A DNA stretch of 64,000 bases from Dyadobacter bucti (lineage in GTDB: Bacteria; Bacteroidota; Bacteroidia; Cytophagales; Spirosomataceae). Positions 34,302 to 43,896 of this stretch are shown in pieces. The position numbers and the translations under genes are program-made. Each line of letters begins with the position of its first letter. Positions within the stretch are counted from its first letter, which is position 1. Under the pieces are notes generated by a model. The model did no database searches, was not told where the DNA came from, and worked only from the letters and a program-made list of their open reading frames with translations. The stretch lies in contig NZ_SWFP01000004.1 of assembly GCF_005869225.1 (NCBI RefSeq), positions 124,001 to 188,000 on the forward strand, read 5' to 3'.

Positions 34302-34329
34302 AAGAAGAATATTTTTGGTTATTCTTCTT
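34302..34329. repeat. 10-bp perfect inverted repeat upstream of FecR
   Basis: AAGAAGAATA at 34302-34311 pairs with TATTCTTCTT at 34320-34329 around an 8-base loop. An A-run precedes it, so it reads as a terminator only on the minus strand, where no gene needs one. It could also be an operator or leader structure for fecR, which starts 38 bases downstream. Confidence 0.5.
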
Positions 34330-34367
34330 GTGGCGTTGCCTATGTATATATAGGAAACAATATTTAC

Positions 34368-35465
34368 ATGAATAAGTACAAGGATTACGTCGTCGAAGAT
34401 TTTGTGCTGGATTTGAATTTTCAAAATTGGGTAAGAAATCATTCGCCTGATCTGGATGTATTTTGGGAAAATTATAAAAAAGCCAATCCCGGACAGCAAA
34501 ATGATATTCATAAAGCCCGGTTGTTGTTGAGTGCCGTATATTACCGGTACGATAGTAATATCAGTGAGGAGGAGATTGAAGGTGAAATTTCTGCATTGGT
34601 ACAGCAAATCCGTAATGAGAAGGAGACTGTCCTGCTCACCGCGAATCGTCCCATATCCCGGTCTATTCTCACATGGTTGGCCGCGGCCGTGGTTATAATA
34701 GTCGGAGGCTTGGCCGTCTGGCTGAACCTGCGCGTGGCAGATAACAATGAAACAGCTCTGACGGATTCCAGAAAAACACTGTTTGAAAAAATAAATCAGT
34801 CAAATTCAAGCCAGACGTTAATCCTGGAAGACAGCAGCATAGTGGTGCTGGAGCCGGGTGCCCGGCTACGTATGCAGCCCAGCTTCGACACTGATAAACG
34901 TGAGGTGTTACTGACCGGGACGGCTTTCTTCAAAATACGCAAAGATGTAAAGCGGCCCTTTCTGGTGCATTCCAAAATGCTGACCACCCGTGTGTTGGGC
35001 ACAAGCTTTACTGTAAAAGCCAACAGAGGGTCGGGAAAAGAGATCATAGAGGTGAAGGAAGGGAAGGTATCTGTGTATAAAACAGCGGATTTCGGGAAAT
35101 CAAATGCTACGAGAGAGTCGTACGGAATGGTGGTTACATCCAATCAGAAAGTGATATTTGATGCACGGGAAGGCATATTGCTGAAAGCGCTTTCCGATAA
35201 CCCGGAGATCTTGCCTGGAAAAGCGGGACGGTTCCAGTCGGGTTACGTTAACACGCCAGTCACCAAAGTATTGAAAGACCTTGCCAATGCCTATCAGGTA
35301 GATATCATTTTTGATGAGAAACTATTGGCGGATTGTCCCCTTACGGCCACGTTAGCGGATCAGCCGCTCAGGGAAAAGCTGACAATCATCTGTGAAGCCA
35401 TCGAGGCCCAATATGAAATACTGGACGGAAAAGTAATGATTTACGGAAAGAGCTGCACGAACTAA
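34368..35465 (+). CDS. FecR family anti-sigma protein
   Basis: A 365-residue inner-membrane protein. The cytoplasmic region (about 1-98) starts MNKYKDYVVEDFVLDLNFQN. One transmembrane helix is clear (ILTWLAAAVVIIVGGLAVWL). The periplasmic FecR domain includes SQTLILEDSSIVVLEPGARL and FLVHSKMLTTRVLGTSFTVK, and the C-terminal DUF4974 ends YEILDGKVMIYGKSC. It should hold the sigma factor at 33693 inactive until the STN domain of the SusC at 35666 signals. Confidence 0.92.
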   Translation: MNKYKDYVVEDFVLDLNFQNWVRNHSPDLDVFWENYKKANPGQQNDIHKARLLLSAVYYRYDSNISEEEIEGEISALVQQIRNEKETVLLTANRPISRSILTWLAAAVVIIVGGLAVWLNLRVADNNETALTDSRKTLFEKINQSNSSQTLILEDSSIVVLEPGARLRMQPSFDTDKREVLLTGTAFFKIRKDVKRPFLVHSKMLTTRVLGTSFTVKANRGSGKEIIEVKEGKVSVYKTADFGKSNATRESYGMVVTSNQKVIFDAREGILLKALSDNPEILPGKAGRFQSGYVNTPVTKVLKDLANAYQVDIIFDEKLLADCPLTATLADQPLREKLTIICEAIEAQYEILDGKVMIYGKSCTN

Positions 35466-35533
35466 TCTTTATTTACAACCCTTTAAACCCAAGCTTCTAT
35501 GGTAAAATAGATCTCCTAAACTCTTACAAAAAA

Positions 35534-35566
35534 GAGACCGGTAAGGCTTCCAACACTACCGGTCTC
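35534..35566 (+). terminator. Hairpin after FecR, terminator or leader attenuator
   Basis: GAGACCGGTA at 35534-35543 pairs exactly with TACCGGTCTC at 35557-35566, with a 13-base loop and an A-run before it. There is no T-run after it, so it would be a weak or Rho-assisted terminator. It lies 100 bases upstream of the SusC start and could also shape the susC leader. Confidence 0.5.
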
Positions 35567-35665
35567 AAATTAACCCACCTGATGTTGTTTGCGTCAACAT
35601 TCTTCTTTTCCAGAGAAAAATGGGGGGTGTTCTATCAATTCTAATTCATAAAACGTATCAAATTT

Positions 35666-38600
35666 ATGCAAAAATGGAATATTAACCAACGGTTGATAAG
35701 GCTTATGCGGTTGTCGGTTATCCAATTGTTAATGGTTACCTGCTTTTTGGGGAATGTGCATGCCATCGACGGATATGCACAGGCTGCTCTTGATCAGAAG
35801 GTAAACCTTTCGGTAAAAAATCAACAAGTGGAAAGCCTGTTTCGGGAAATCGAGAAGCAATCTGATGTACGGTTCGTTTTCAGTGCGTCGCTGATAAAAG
35901 CCGGCCGTACGGTAAGCATTCGTGTGAAAGGCCAGCCGATCCACAAGGTCCTGGATGAAGTACTGGCGCCTCTGGATCTGAAATACCGTGCTTCGGACAA
36001 CCTGGTGATCATCAGCCGTATCGATAAAAAAAATGAATCGCAGCTAAAGGATTTGCTGGAAGACGCGGCGCCGGGACTGACCAGGGCGCCTGCCGCGGCA
36101 GACCTCGCAGTGGAAGGCAAAGTATCAGATGAAAGCGGCGGAGGACTGCCTGGCGTGAACATCCTTGTGAAAGGGACACAACTGGGTACTGTCACCAATG
36201 CCGAGGGAAATTTCATTATCAATGTTCCCGATGAGAAAACAATACTGGTGTTTTCGTATATAGGCTACGTTAGTCAGGAAGTCTTGATTTCCGGCAGGAC
36301 GAAGCTGGACGTAACCATGCGGATAGACGATAAGAGTCTGGAAGAAGTGGTGGTGGTAGGGTATGGGACACAGAAAAAACGTGACGTGATCGGAAGCATT
36401 TCCACCATCAGATCGGAGGTTTTCGAAAAGCCGTCGAGCTCCACTAACTTCAATTCCTTATTGCAGGGGCAGGCTGCTGGTGTAAGCGTTCAGTCGAGTT
36501 CCGGCAGGCTGGGAGCTCCGGTCGATATCAAGATCAGAGGTTTGAGCTCGGTCAGTGCCAATACGAGCCCGTTATGGGTTATTGATGGTGTGCCGATAGT
36601 TACCAGTACTGGTATCACCAACAATGGTTCTTCGGAGCAATCCCCTATGAATTTGATTAACCCGGCTGATATACAATCCATTGATGTATTGAAAGATGCC
36701 GCCGCTACCTCTATTTACGGATCCCGGGGTTCCAATGGAGTAGTGATTGTAACCACCAAATCCGGAAAAGCCGGTAAGCCTTCCCTGAGTGTTGGCTACA
36801 ATACCGGGCTATCGCAGCTGCCTCTCCAGAAAGTTGATTTCCTTCTTGATTCAAAAAAATGGTTTGAGATAAAAGATGAGGCAAAAGGATCATTTGGGTT
36901 GGGAGCATTTACGATGACCGATTTTTATTCCAAAAAAGTATATGCAACAGAGTTCCTTACGCGTGAACAGGCCGAAGGGATCAGTGTCGACTGGCTGAAA
37001 AAAGGAATGCGGCAGGGCAATTTTCTGAGCGCCGATTTTTCGACCAGCGGCGGCAATGAAGGCGCCCGGTATTTTGTATCGGGTACATACCGGAAGGACA
37101 AGGGCGTGATGCTCGGTGAAGACCTTCAGCGTTACGGATTACGGGCAAATGTGGATCTTAAACCGTTGCCTTCTCTTTTGATCGGCACCAAAGTAAATGT
37201 ATCGCTATCTAAAGGAAACCGCGGCAAGAACTCAGCGGGAGGCGTTGAAGATGGAAATAAAAGCGGAACAGCAGGCGGTTTTAGTTCTTTAAATACCGTA
37301 AGGGTTCCTTTTGATCTGGTTTACAGTCTGGCTGATCCCGCAAAATACTATAATCCGTTCCTGGGCAATCCGATCGCCACCAGTGATCCGGACAACCTGG
37401 TAGAAAGCCTGGACCAGTATCGTGCGCTGGTCAGCCTGTATGGAGAATATTCAATTCCTTTTGTTACGGGACTTTCCGTCAGAAGTGAATTGTCGGCGGA
37501 TGTTATACAGGCAAACAGGAATTTTTGGGTATCGGATGCTATTCGCTGGGACGGCAAACTGGGCGCGGATGATGCAACCACAACCAAAAACATCAACTAT
37601 AATCTGTATCTAAAATATAACAAGAGTATCGGGGACCATTCACTGGATATGGTGGTGGGTACAGAGTCTCAGCGGGGCAACAGATGGATCCGTACCATGC
37701 AGGGTCGGGGACTGGTGGGTACCTATCAGCAATTAGGCTCTCCGGCTTTGAAAGACAATATGTTTTCCGGTTTGTCCGATGAAAATATGCTGAAGTCCTA
37801 TTTCGGGCGGGCCAATTACAAGTTCAAGGACAAATACATTGCAGGGATCAGCCTCCGGAGAGATGGCTCGTCGGTGTTCACCTCAGACTATAGATGGGGC
37901 AATTTCGTAGCGTTTTCAGCGGGATGGATCGTATCCGATGAAGCCTTTATGGGCAGCTTCGGGGCCAATAACCTTTTGAAAATCAGGGGAAGTTATGGGC
38001 AGACGGGAAATGCCAGCATACCCAGTAAACTGGACGTGACAAATTACAACAGCGGTTACGGCTATGGAAGCGCAGATATCCTGGGCACGGATGGTACGCT
38101 TGTATCCTCTATCGGCGTTAAAAACCTGGTTTGGGAAAAAACAAACAACCTGGATTTAGGGCTCGATTTTGGTTTTTTCAATCAACGCGTTAATGGTTCT
38201 ATCGCTTATTATAACAAGTACGTACATGACCTTCTTCTACAAAGCGCCCTGCCTTCATCTGCGGGAATCAGTACCATTTGGGGAAATATCGGTGACCTCG
38301 TCAACTCAGGTATCGAATTGTCTGTCACCTCTTACAATCTTCCTCAAACGCGGAAATTCGGATGGTCAACATCCCTGAATATTGCCTTTAACCATAATGA
38401 GGTTAAGAAACTGACGCCTCAGGTTGATAAAGCCGGAACAGGCATGGTGTCTTCCCCATTTATCACCAAAGTTGGTTACGGGATCAGGGAATATTATCTG
38501 GCAGAATCTGCCGGCATTGATCCGCAAACCGGTTTAAGAATGATTTACGCCCGTGACCAGGATCATTATAATGCTACCGGCGAAACCACACGTTTGATGG

Positions 38601-39205
38601 GCGCGGATGGTAAGGAGGTTACCCTTTTAGCCAACAATGCCAACATGAACACGAATTTTTTCCACCAGAAAGGGAAAAGCGCAATGCCGACCTACTATGG
38701 TGGTATTACCAACAGATTTACTTACAAAGCATTTGATCTCAGCTTCCTGGTGACATTTTCAGGGGGCAACTATATTCTCGATCATGCCTGGCGCGGGCTG
38801 ATTCAGGGTGGGGGAACAGGCTATGGCGCGATACCTGCAGATTTTGTAAATAATTATTGGAAAAAGCCGGGAGACAACGCGAAATATCAGCGACTGGACT
38901 GGCTGAACAATATCAAACTGGAGGATGGAACAATCGTAGGTATGGGCGACCCCCGGGTACCGTTGGATCAGTGGATGTTCAAAGGGGACTTTGTTAAACT
39001 GAAGTCTGTCAATATTGGCTACACGATTCCTTCCTCACCCAAATTCCGCAAGGTATTCCAGAATATGCGGCTGTACTGCTCTTTAGAAAATCTGTATACG
39101 ATCACAAAATACCCCGGCTGGGATCCGGAAGGACAGGGTTTTGTAAATGAGTGGGATTTGCCCCAGCTATTTGCGGCAAGTGTAGGTGTAAACGTCAGAT
39201 TTTAA
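35666..39205 (+). CDS. SusC/RagA TonB-linked transporter with N-terminal STN signalling domain
   Basis: A 1179-residue outer-membrane receptor. A signal sequence (RLSVIQLLMVTCFLGNVHAI) is followed by an STN domain (about 45-105, VNLSVKNQQVESLFREIEKQ), a carboxypeptidase-regulatory domain (GKVSDESGGGLPGVNILVKG) and the plug (LEEVVVVGYGTQKKRDVIGS, then VLKDAAATSIYGSRGSNGVV). The barrel ends LPQLFAASVGVNVRF. The STN domain contacts the FecR at 34368 to control the sigma factor at 33693. It pairs with the SusD 12 bases downstream and heads the 35666-47782 series. Confidence 0.95.
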   Translation: MQKWNINQRLIRLMRLSVIQLLMVTCFLGNVHAIDGYAQAALDQKVNLSVKNQQVESLFREIEKQSDVRFVFSASLIKAGRTVSIRVKGQPIHKVLDEVLAPLDLKYRASDNLVIISRIDKKNESQLKDLLEDAAPGLTRAPAAADLAVEGKVSDESGGGLPGVNILVKGTQLGTVTNAEGNFIINVPDEKTILVFSYIGYVSQEVLISGRTKLDVTMRIDDKSLEEVVVVGYGTQKKRDVIGSISTIRSEVFEKPSSSTNFNSLLQGQAAGVSVQSSSGRLGAPVDIKIRGLSSVSANTSPLWVIDGVPIVTSTGITNNGSSEQSPMNLINPADIQSIDVLKDAAATSIYGSRGSNGVVIVTTKSGKAGKPSLSVGYNTGLSQLPLQKVDFLLDSKKWFEIKDEAKGSFGLGAFTMTDFYSKKVYATEFLTREQAEGISVDWLKKGMRQGNFLSADFSTSGGNEGARYFVSGTYRKDKGVMLGEDLQRYGLRANVDLKPLPSLLIGTKVNVSLSKGNRGKNSAGGVEDGNKSGTAGGFSSLNTVRVPFDLVYSLADPAKYYNPFLGNPIATSDPDNLVESLDQYRALVSLYGEYSIPFVTGLSVRSELSADVIQANRNFWVSDAIRWDGKLGADDATTTKNINYNLYLKYNKSIGDHSLDMVVGTESQRGNRWIRTMQGRGLVGTYQQLGSPALKDNMFSGLSDENMLKSYFGRANYKFKDKYIAGISLRRDGSSVFTSDYRWGNFVAFSAGWIVSDEAFMGSFGANNLLKIRGSYGQTGNASIPSKLDVTNYNSGYGYGSADILGTDGTLVSSIGVKNLVWEKTNNLDLGLDFGFFNQRVNGSIAYYNKYVHDLLLQSALPSSAGISTIWGNIGDLVNSGIELSVTSYNLPQTRKFGWSTSLNIAFNHNEVKKLTPQVDKAGTGMVSSPFITKVGYGIREYYLAESAGIDPQTGLRMIYARDQDHYNATGETTRLMGADGKEVTLLANNANMNTNFFHQKGKSAMPTYYGGITNRFTYKAFDLSFLVTFSGGNYILDHAWRGLIQGGGTGYGAIPADFVNNYWKKPGDNAKYQRLDWLNNIKLEDGTIVGMGDPRVPLDQWMFKGDFVKLKSVNIGYTIPSSPKFRKVFQNMRLYCSLENLYTITKYPGWDPEGQGFVNEWDLPQLFAASVGVNVRF

Positions 39206-39217
39206 TATTGAAACAAC

Positions 39218-40804
39218 ATGAAAAAAAATACATTTTTGATCTGCATTGTACTATTGGTGATCAGCTCATGCAAAAAGGACTTTTTTGAACTGCAGAGACC
39301 TCCCGAAAGTCCCTGGAACAATATAACCGAATTTGACAGGGCTCCGCGGGGCGCATATACCCAGCTTTTCGCCCTGGGTGATTGGGGAAATATATTCAAC
39401 TACTGGTATTTGTACAAAAACGCCGTGGGCGACGATGTAGACTGGTCCACACCCGGTGACGCCGCCTGGGGATGGTACCGCGATACCGAAAACAACAAAG
39501 ACTGGGTGGACCAGGTGTTCACTACCTCATACCAGGTCATTGCGTCTATTAACGATGCATTGTATTTTGTGGAGGAGAAAGGAGGCGAACCGTACCCCGG
39601 TCTGAGCGCCGACGACAAAACCAATAATCTGGACAGGATTATGGGGGAACTGTACTTTCTGAGGGGATACGCATACTATATGAATGCAACCCTTTTTGTC
39701 AATGCCTATGTTCCCGGCGGACCTAATGATGCCAGGCAGATTCCGTTACGGACGGCACCGTCAAGCAGCTACGACGTTGCGGTAAAGTCCAAAATTGGTA
39801 CTGTCAAAGAAACGTGGGAACAGATTCTGGAAGATTTTAAAAAAGCACATGACCTTTTGCCCGAACGCTTTATTGCCGGCAAAATGCATCCGGCGTACCA
39901 GGCGGGAAGGGCCAATAAATTTGCAGCGGCCGCGATGCTGGCACGTACCTATTTTGCCATGGGCGACTATACCAGTGCAATGCAATACGCCAATGAGGTA
40001 ATTGAGGAAAACGGCGGGGACTATGATTTGAGCGAAGATCCGATCCAGGCGTTTAATAAAAGTGTTCTGGGCCGGGGTAAAGAAACGATCATGTATATTC
40101 CTTGTTACGATAACGTTGTCGGCAGACAAAATTTACATGCGACTACGTTCAGCAATCTGTTTAACGGCAATCCGTGCGACTGGACAGCAACCTATCTTGA
40201 TCCCACGGTACTGAAGAGGCTTGGTTGGATGACCAATCCTAAAACCGATACTACCATCAATGCAGCCGCAAGAATTGACAAGCGGTTCACCCAGCTGATG
40301 TTTGTGCGGGAACCTGGGAACATCCCTCCTGCGCAACAACTGCCGGGCCGTTATTATGACAAGCGGGTAAACATGGGCTGGCGCAGCATTATTAACAATA
40401 AATATTTCAGAGGTCCCGGCGGTAACTATACCAACGTCCCTCAGATCAGGCTCGCTGAAATGTATCTGACCAGGTCTATCTGCGCGTTCCTGGCCGGAAA
40501 TAAAGAAAGTGCTGCAAAAGATCTGAATATCGTGAGGAAACGCGCCTGGAATGCAAGTGCGGCCGGGGTGTCTTACGAAGCATCTTCCCACTTTATCACT
40601 GCTGCCACCATTACCAAACAGATCATCGGAGACGAAAGGCTTATTGAAATGTACGGCGAGGGCGATCGTATTGATTATTTAAGGGGCTTAAAAGAGGATG
40701 TCCCCAACGGAGATCGTGGGCCGGGAACGGTTCCGTATACTGATAAGGGTTTTGTCTGGAATGTACCTATCAATGAAAAGCTATTGAACGAGGGGTACGA
40801 GTAG
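39218..40804 (+). CDS. SusD/RagB family outer-membrane lipoprotein
   Basis: A 528-residue lipoprotein with lipobox MKKNTFLICIVLLVISSCKK. It shows the SusD features: FFELQRPPESPWNNITEFDR, the helix pair GELYFLRGYAYYMNATLFVN, and the C-terminal ISERLIEMYGEGDRID-like segment (IIGDERLIEMYGEGDRIDYL) and VPINEKLLNEGYE close. It begins 12 bases after its SusC partner. It should capture the substrate processed by the exported enzymes encoded downstream. Confidence 0.93.
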   Translation: MKKNTFLICIVLLVISSCKKDFFELQRPPESPWNNITEFDRAPRGAYTQLFALGDWGNIFNYWYLYKNAVGDDVDWSTPGDAAWGWYRDTENNKDWVDQVFTTSYQVIASINDALYFVEEKGGEPYPGLSADDKTNNLDRIMGELYFLRGYAYYMNATLFVNAYVPGGPNDARQIPLRTAPSSSYDVAVKSKIGTVKETWEQILEDFKKAHDLLPERFIAGKMHPAYQAGRANKFAAAAMLARTYFAMGDYTSAMQYANEVIEENGGDYDLSEDPIQAFNKSVLGRGKETIMYIPCYDNVVGRQNLHATTFSNLFNGNPCDWTATYLDPTVLKRLGWMTNPKTDTTINAAARIDKRFTQLMFVREPGNIPPAQQLPGRYYDKRVNMGWRSIINNKYFRGPGGNYTNVPQIRLAEMYLTRSICAFLAGNKESAAKDLNIVRKRAWNASAAGVSYEASSHFITAATITKQIIGDERLIEMYGEGDRIDYLRGLKEDVPNGDRGPGTVPYTDKGFVWNVPINEKLLNEGYE

Positions 40805-40824
40805 GCAGGTAGTTGATCTTGATT

Positions 40825-41790
40825 ATGAAAAGAAGGAAGTTCTTGACATCTGTGTCAATGCTGGCTGCTGCCTCTGTTGGTGAAAGTCCGTTATTGTATG
40901 GCGGTGAGGGTGCATATCAACCGCTGATTCCTGTTGTCGACACGCACCAGCATCTGGTTGATGTCGAACGGTTTGGGAGAGATTGGTCGCATCCGCCGGT
41001 TCCGGGAAACTACGGGGTCAAAGCGTACAAAGAAGCAATCAAGGGCCTGAATGTTGTTAAAGCAGTTTATATGGAGGTCGCTGTACCTCCATATAAACGC
41101 TTGGATGAAGCGCGTTATGCCATGGAGCTTTGCGGGGACAAAAGTGGCCCCACGGTTGGAGCTGTTATTTCGGCAGATCTGTACATGGATGACTTCCGGG
41201 GGTATATGTCGCAGTTCAGGAACTCGTCTTGTATCAAGGGTATCAGGGCCGGATTTAAGTCCAGGGAATCGCTGACGGATAGCCGTATTCTTGACAATAT
41301 CCGTTTTTTGGGCGACATGGATATGAGGTTTGACTTTATTGTTCCCTCTGCCTGGTTCCCCGATATGGTAAAATTGATCCGGGCCTGCGACGGTACACAG
41401 TTCCAGGCGGATCATTGTGCAAATGCTGATCCAAAAGCGTTTTTCGACCACGATAAGCTACATAGCAAACCGGACCACGACCGCGATGAATGGATCGATG
41501 GTATAACCGCCCTGGCATCTGAAAAAAATGTAGTGTGTAAAATTTCCGGACTTGTGTCCCGCTTGTCGGGCTATCCGGTCACGGTCGAAAACCTTGCTCC
41601 TGCAATTCATCATTGTCTCGACATTTTCGGCGCGGATCGGGTGATGTTTGCCAGTGACTGGCCCTGGTGTCTCAGGGGTACGACATTAAGCGGCTGGGTA
41701 AACCTCTTGAAAGAAGTGGTAAAAAACCGGTCTCTTGAAGATCAGGGTAAATTATTCCATGATAATGCCATAAGACATTATAAAATCTAG
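40825..41790 (+). CDS. Exported amidohydrolase of the LigI/lactonase family (COG3618)
   Basis: A 321-residue metal-dependent hydrolase. The start MKRRKFLTSVSMLAAASVGE has a twin-arginine motif, so it is probably exported through Tat. The TIM-barrel metal motif is VVDTHQHLVDVERFG (HxH). VMFASDWPWCLRGTTLSGWV holds the conserved late Asp. COG3618 includes 2-pyrone-4,6-dicarboxylate lactonase (LigI) and L-fucono- and L-rhamnono-lactonases, which open lactones. It lies between susD and a PKD protein and probably hydrolyses a lactone made by the dehydrogenase at 43897. A 14-bp hairpin lies inside the gene at 41065. Confidence 0.8.
   Translation: MKRRKFLTSVSMLAAASVGESPLLYGGEGAYQPLIPVVDTHQHLVDVERFGRDWSHPPVPGNYGVKAYKEAIKGLNVVKAVYMEVAVPPYKRLDEARYAMELCGDKSGPTVGAVISADLYMDDFRGYMSQFRNSSCIKGIRAGFKSRESLTDSRILDNIRFLGDMDMRFDFIVPSAWFPDMVKLIRACDGTQFQADHCANADPKAFFDHDKLHSKPDHDRDEWIDGITALASEKNVVCKISGLVSRLSGYPVTVENLAPAIHHCLDIFGADRVMFASDWPWCLRGTTLSGWVNLLKEVVKNRSLEDQGKLFHDNAIRHYKI
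41065..41098. repeat. 14-bp perfect inverted repeat inside the amidohydrolase gene
   Basis: Bases 41065-41078 (GTTTATATGGAGGT) pair exactly with 41085-41098 (ACCTCCATATAAAC) around the 6-base loop CGCTGT. It lies in frame, encoding AVYMEVAVPPYKR. A stem of this length is rare in coding sequence and would form a strong mRNA hairpin. Confidence 0.7.
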
Positions 41791-41792
41791 CG

Positions 41793-42890
41793 ATGCTTTT
41801 TTTCAAATATTTGGCTTGCCTGCTGATTTCGCTCAGTCTGCATACGGGCATCTCATTTGCACAGGATTCCCGAACGTTTAAAGTATTTCAATTCCCTCCG
41901 GATATGATTCCCGTGATGGACGGGAAAACAATCGACTGGGATATCGTCGGGGAAGAATACAGTGTTGGAATGGATCAGCTGACCGACAATCGGGACAGCA
42001 TTGCGCACAAGACCCGTAATCCGAAGGACCTGGATGTGCAGGTGAAGGTAGGGTGGGTGAAAGGAATGAACAGACTGTATTTCCTGTACGAGGCTTATGA
42101 CAATTACTGGGATTTTTCACTGCCCGATTTGCACAATGATATTTTTGAACTGGTGGTTGATGGTGATCGTTCGGGCGGGCCGTTGATCAGTCCTTTCCAC
42201 GTGTTTAAAGATCTGGACCCTATGGATGCATACTTCTCGTTCCAGGGAGTGCATGCGCAAAACTATCACATCTATACGCCGGCCGAAGGGAAAGAATGGA
42301 CGTTTGTATGGGGAAGTCAGTCCTGGATCAAAAATCTGCCTTATGCCAATGCGGCCTGCGATTTTAAATTCAAACCGGGAGAACCGGGCAGGTTAACACT
42401 GGAATTCTGGATCACACCTTTTGATTACGCAGGCCATGAAGGCCCTTCCAGGGCGGTAGAATCGGTACTGGCCGAAGACAAAACCGTCGGGCTGAGTTGG
42501 GCGGTTATTGATTATGATAATGTGAACATGAAGGGCAACCACAATAACAATGGATTCTGGACACTGAGCAAGGAACGTAAAATGTATGGCGATGCCTCCT
42601 TTCTGCTTCCTTTCCGCCTGATGCCATTGGAAAACAGATTCCTCAAACCTATCGAAGCGAGATGGTCATTTTCGGTAACAGACATGAGCCGCCGTATGGT
42701 CGCTTTTACTGACGAATCCATCGGCAAGATTACATCCTGGAAGTGGGATTTTGGCGATGGTCAAACATCCACCGAACAAGATCCCATACATAGGTATACC
42801 GAGCCGGGTATGTACGTGGTCGTTTTGTGGGTGGAAGGCCCTTCGGGCAAATCGCGCATGGCGAAAGTATGGGATGTAGCCCTTAAATGA
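41793..42890 (+). CDS. Exported CBM9-like plus PKD domain protein
   Basis: A 365-residue protein with signal peptide LFFKYLACLLISLSLHTGIS. Residues about 30-270 resemble the CBM9/DOMON beta-sandwich that binds sugars or haem (GKTIDWDIVGEEYSVG, then DLHNDIFELVVDGDRSGG). The last 90 residues form a PKD domain, with the hallmark ITSWKWDFGDGQTSTEQDPI and HRYTEPGMYVVVLWV. No catalytic motif was seen, so a substrate-binding or tethering role is likely. It starts 2 bases after the amidohydrolase gene and is part of the same operon. Confidence 0.75.
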   Translation: MLFFKYLACLLISLSLHTGISFAQDSRTFKVFQFPPDMIPVMDGKTIDWDIVGEEYSVGMDQLTDNRDSIAHKTRNPKDLDVQVKVGWVKGMNRLYFLYEAYDNYWDFSLPDLHNDIFELVVDGDRSGGPLISPFHVFKDLDPMDAYFSFQGVHAQNYHIYTPAEGKEWTFVWGSQSWIKNLPYANAACDFKFKPGEPGRLTLEFWITPFDYAGHEGPSRAVESVLAEDKTVGLSWAVIDYDNVNMKGNHNNNGFWTLSKERKMYGDASFLLPFRLMPLENRFLKPIEARWSFSVTDMSRRMVAFTDESIGKITSWKWDFGDGQTSTEQDPIHRYTEPGMYVVVLWVEGPSGKSRMAKVWDVALK

Positions 42891-42942
42891 GCTCGCGTTC
42901 AGTTGTTTATTAACTAAAATCAAACCCCGTTCAACAATTAAT

Positions 42943-43872
42943 ATGAGATACAGCAACCTGGCTTTTGCAGTGATTTTTATACTTTCCGGCCTGTCTGCGA
43001 ATGCGCAGAATATGACACTGAGCAAAGATGAATTAATAGCAATAACTCCAAAATGGGAAGGTGAACGCTTCCCGGACGGGCGGCCAAAAGTGAAGGACAA
43101 CATTCTGGAGCGCATGAAAAAAGTATCCCTGGAACAGGCCTGGTCTGTGTTGCGGGGAGAAGGCTACAGTCATCAGTATGAAGAGAACTGGAAAAATATC
43201 CACGCCGGTGAAACCCTGGTAGGCCGCGTACTGACTGCCCAATACATGCCGCTTCGGCCAGAAGTCAGGGAATTACTGGAGAAAAAAGGAGCAAAGGACG
43301 GCCGGATCGGGGATATGGTATCCTGGCCGATTGATATGCTGGGGAAAGGCGATGTGTATGTGGCGGATTCTTATGGTAAGGGCGAAAATGGCCCGATCAT
43401 CGGCGACAATCTGGGTACTTCGATTGCTGCCAAATCAGGAAATGGTGTGATCATCAACGGGACAGTTCGCGATCTGGACGGTTTATCGGAACTACCGGGA
43501 TTTACCTCTTTCATCAGGGGGAGTCATCCTTCTTACCAGCAAGAGATGATGCTCACCGGTATCAACATCCCCATTCGGATTGGTTCTGTAACGGTACTAC
43601 CGGGCGATATCGTGCTGGGAAAAGGCGATGGAGTCATATTCGTTCCTCCCCATCTGGCAGAAAAAGTGGTTAAAACGGGGGAGCTGGTACTTCTGAGGGA
43701 TCAGTTTGGTCACCTGCGGCTTCGGGAAGGCAAGTATACCCCGGGTCAGATCGATCGCAAATGGACCGCTGATATTGAAAAGGATTTTTCGATGTGGTTA
43801 AAAAAGAACATTGGTGAATTGCCTGTCCCCAAAGAAGAAATCGAGGAATTATTGAAAACCAGGACCTGGTAA
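42943..43872 (+). CDS. RraA-fold aldolase-like protein with signal peptide
   Basis: A 309-residue protein. The first 24 residues (MRYSNLAFAVIFILSGLSAN) form a clear Sec signal peptide. The rest has the RraA/HMG-CHA aldolase fold: GNGVIINGTVRDLDGLSELP carries the Arg-Asp pair, and RIGSVTVLPGDIVLGKGDGV with IFVPPH closes the core. Relatives cleave 4-hydroxy-4-methyl- or 4-carboxy-4-hydroxy-2-oxoadipate to pyruvate with a divalent metal; RraA itself regulates RNase E. These relatives are normally cytoplasmic, so the export signal is unusual. N- and C-terminal extensions of about 80 and 70 residues are also atypical. Its true reaction is unknown. Confidence 0.75.
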   Translation: MRYSNLAFAVIFILSGLSANAQNMTLSKDELIAITPKWEGERFPDGRPKVKDNILERMKKVSLEQAWSVLRGEGYSHQYEENWKNIHAGETLVGRVLTAQYMPLRPEVRELLEKKGAKDGRIGDMVSWPIDMLGKGDVYVADSYGKGENGPIIGDNLGTSIAAKSGNGVIINGTVRDLDGLSELPGFTSFIRGSHPSYQQEMMLTGINIPIRIGSVTVLPGDIVLGKGDGVIFVPPHLAEKVVKTGELVLLRDQFGHLRLREGKYTPGQIDRKWTADIEKDFSMWLKKNIGELPVPKEEIEELLKTRTW

Positions 43873-43896
43873 ACTTTGTCCAAACCGAGCTCGAAA

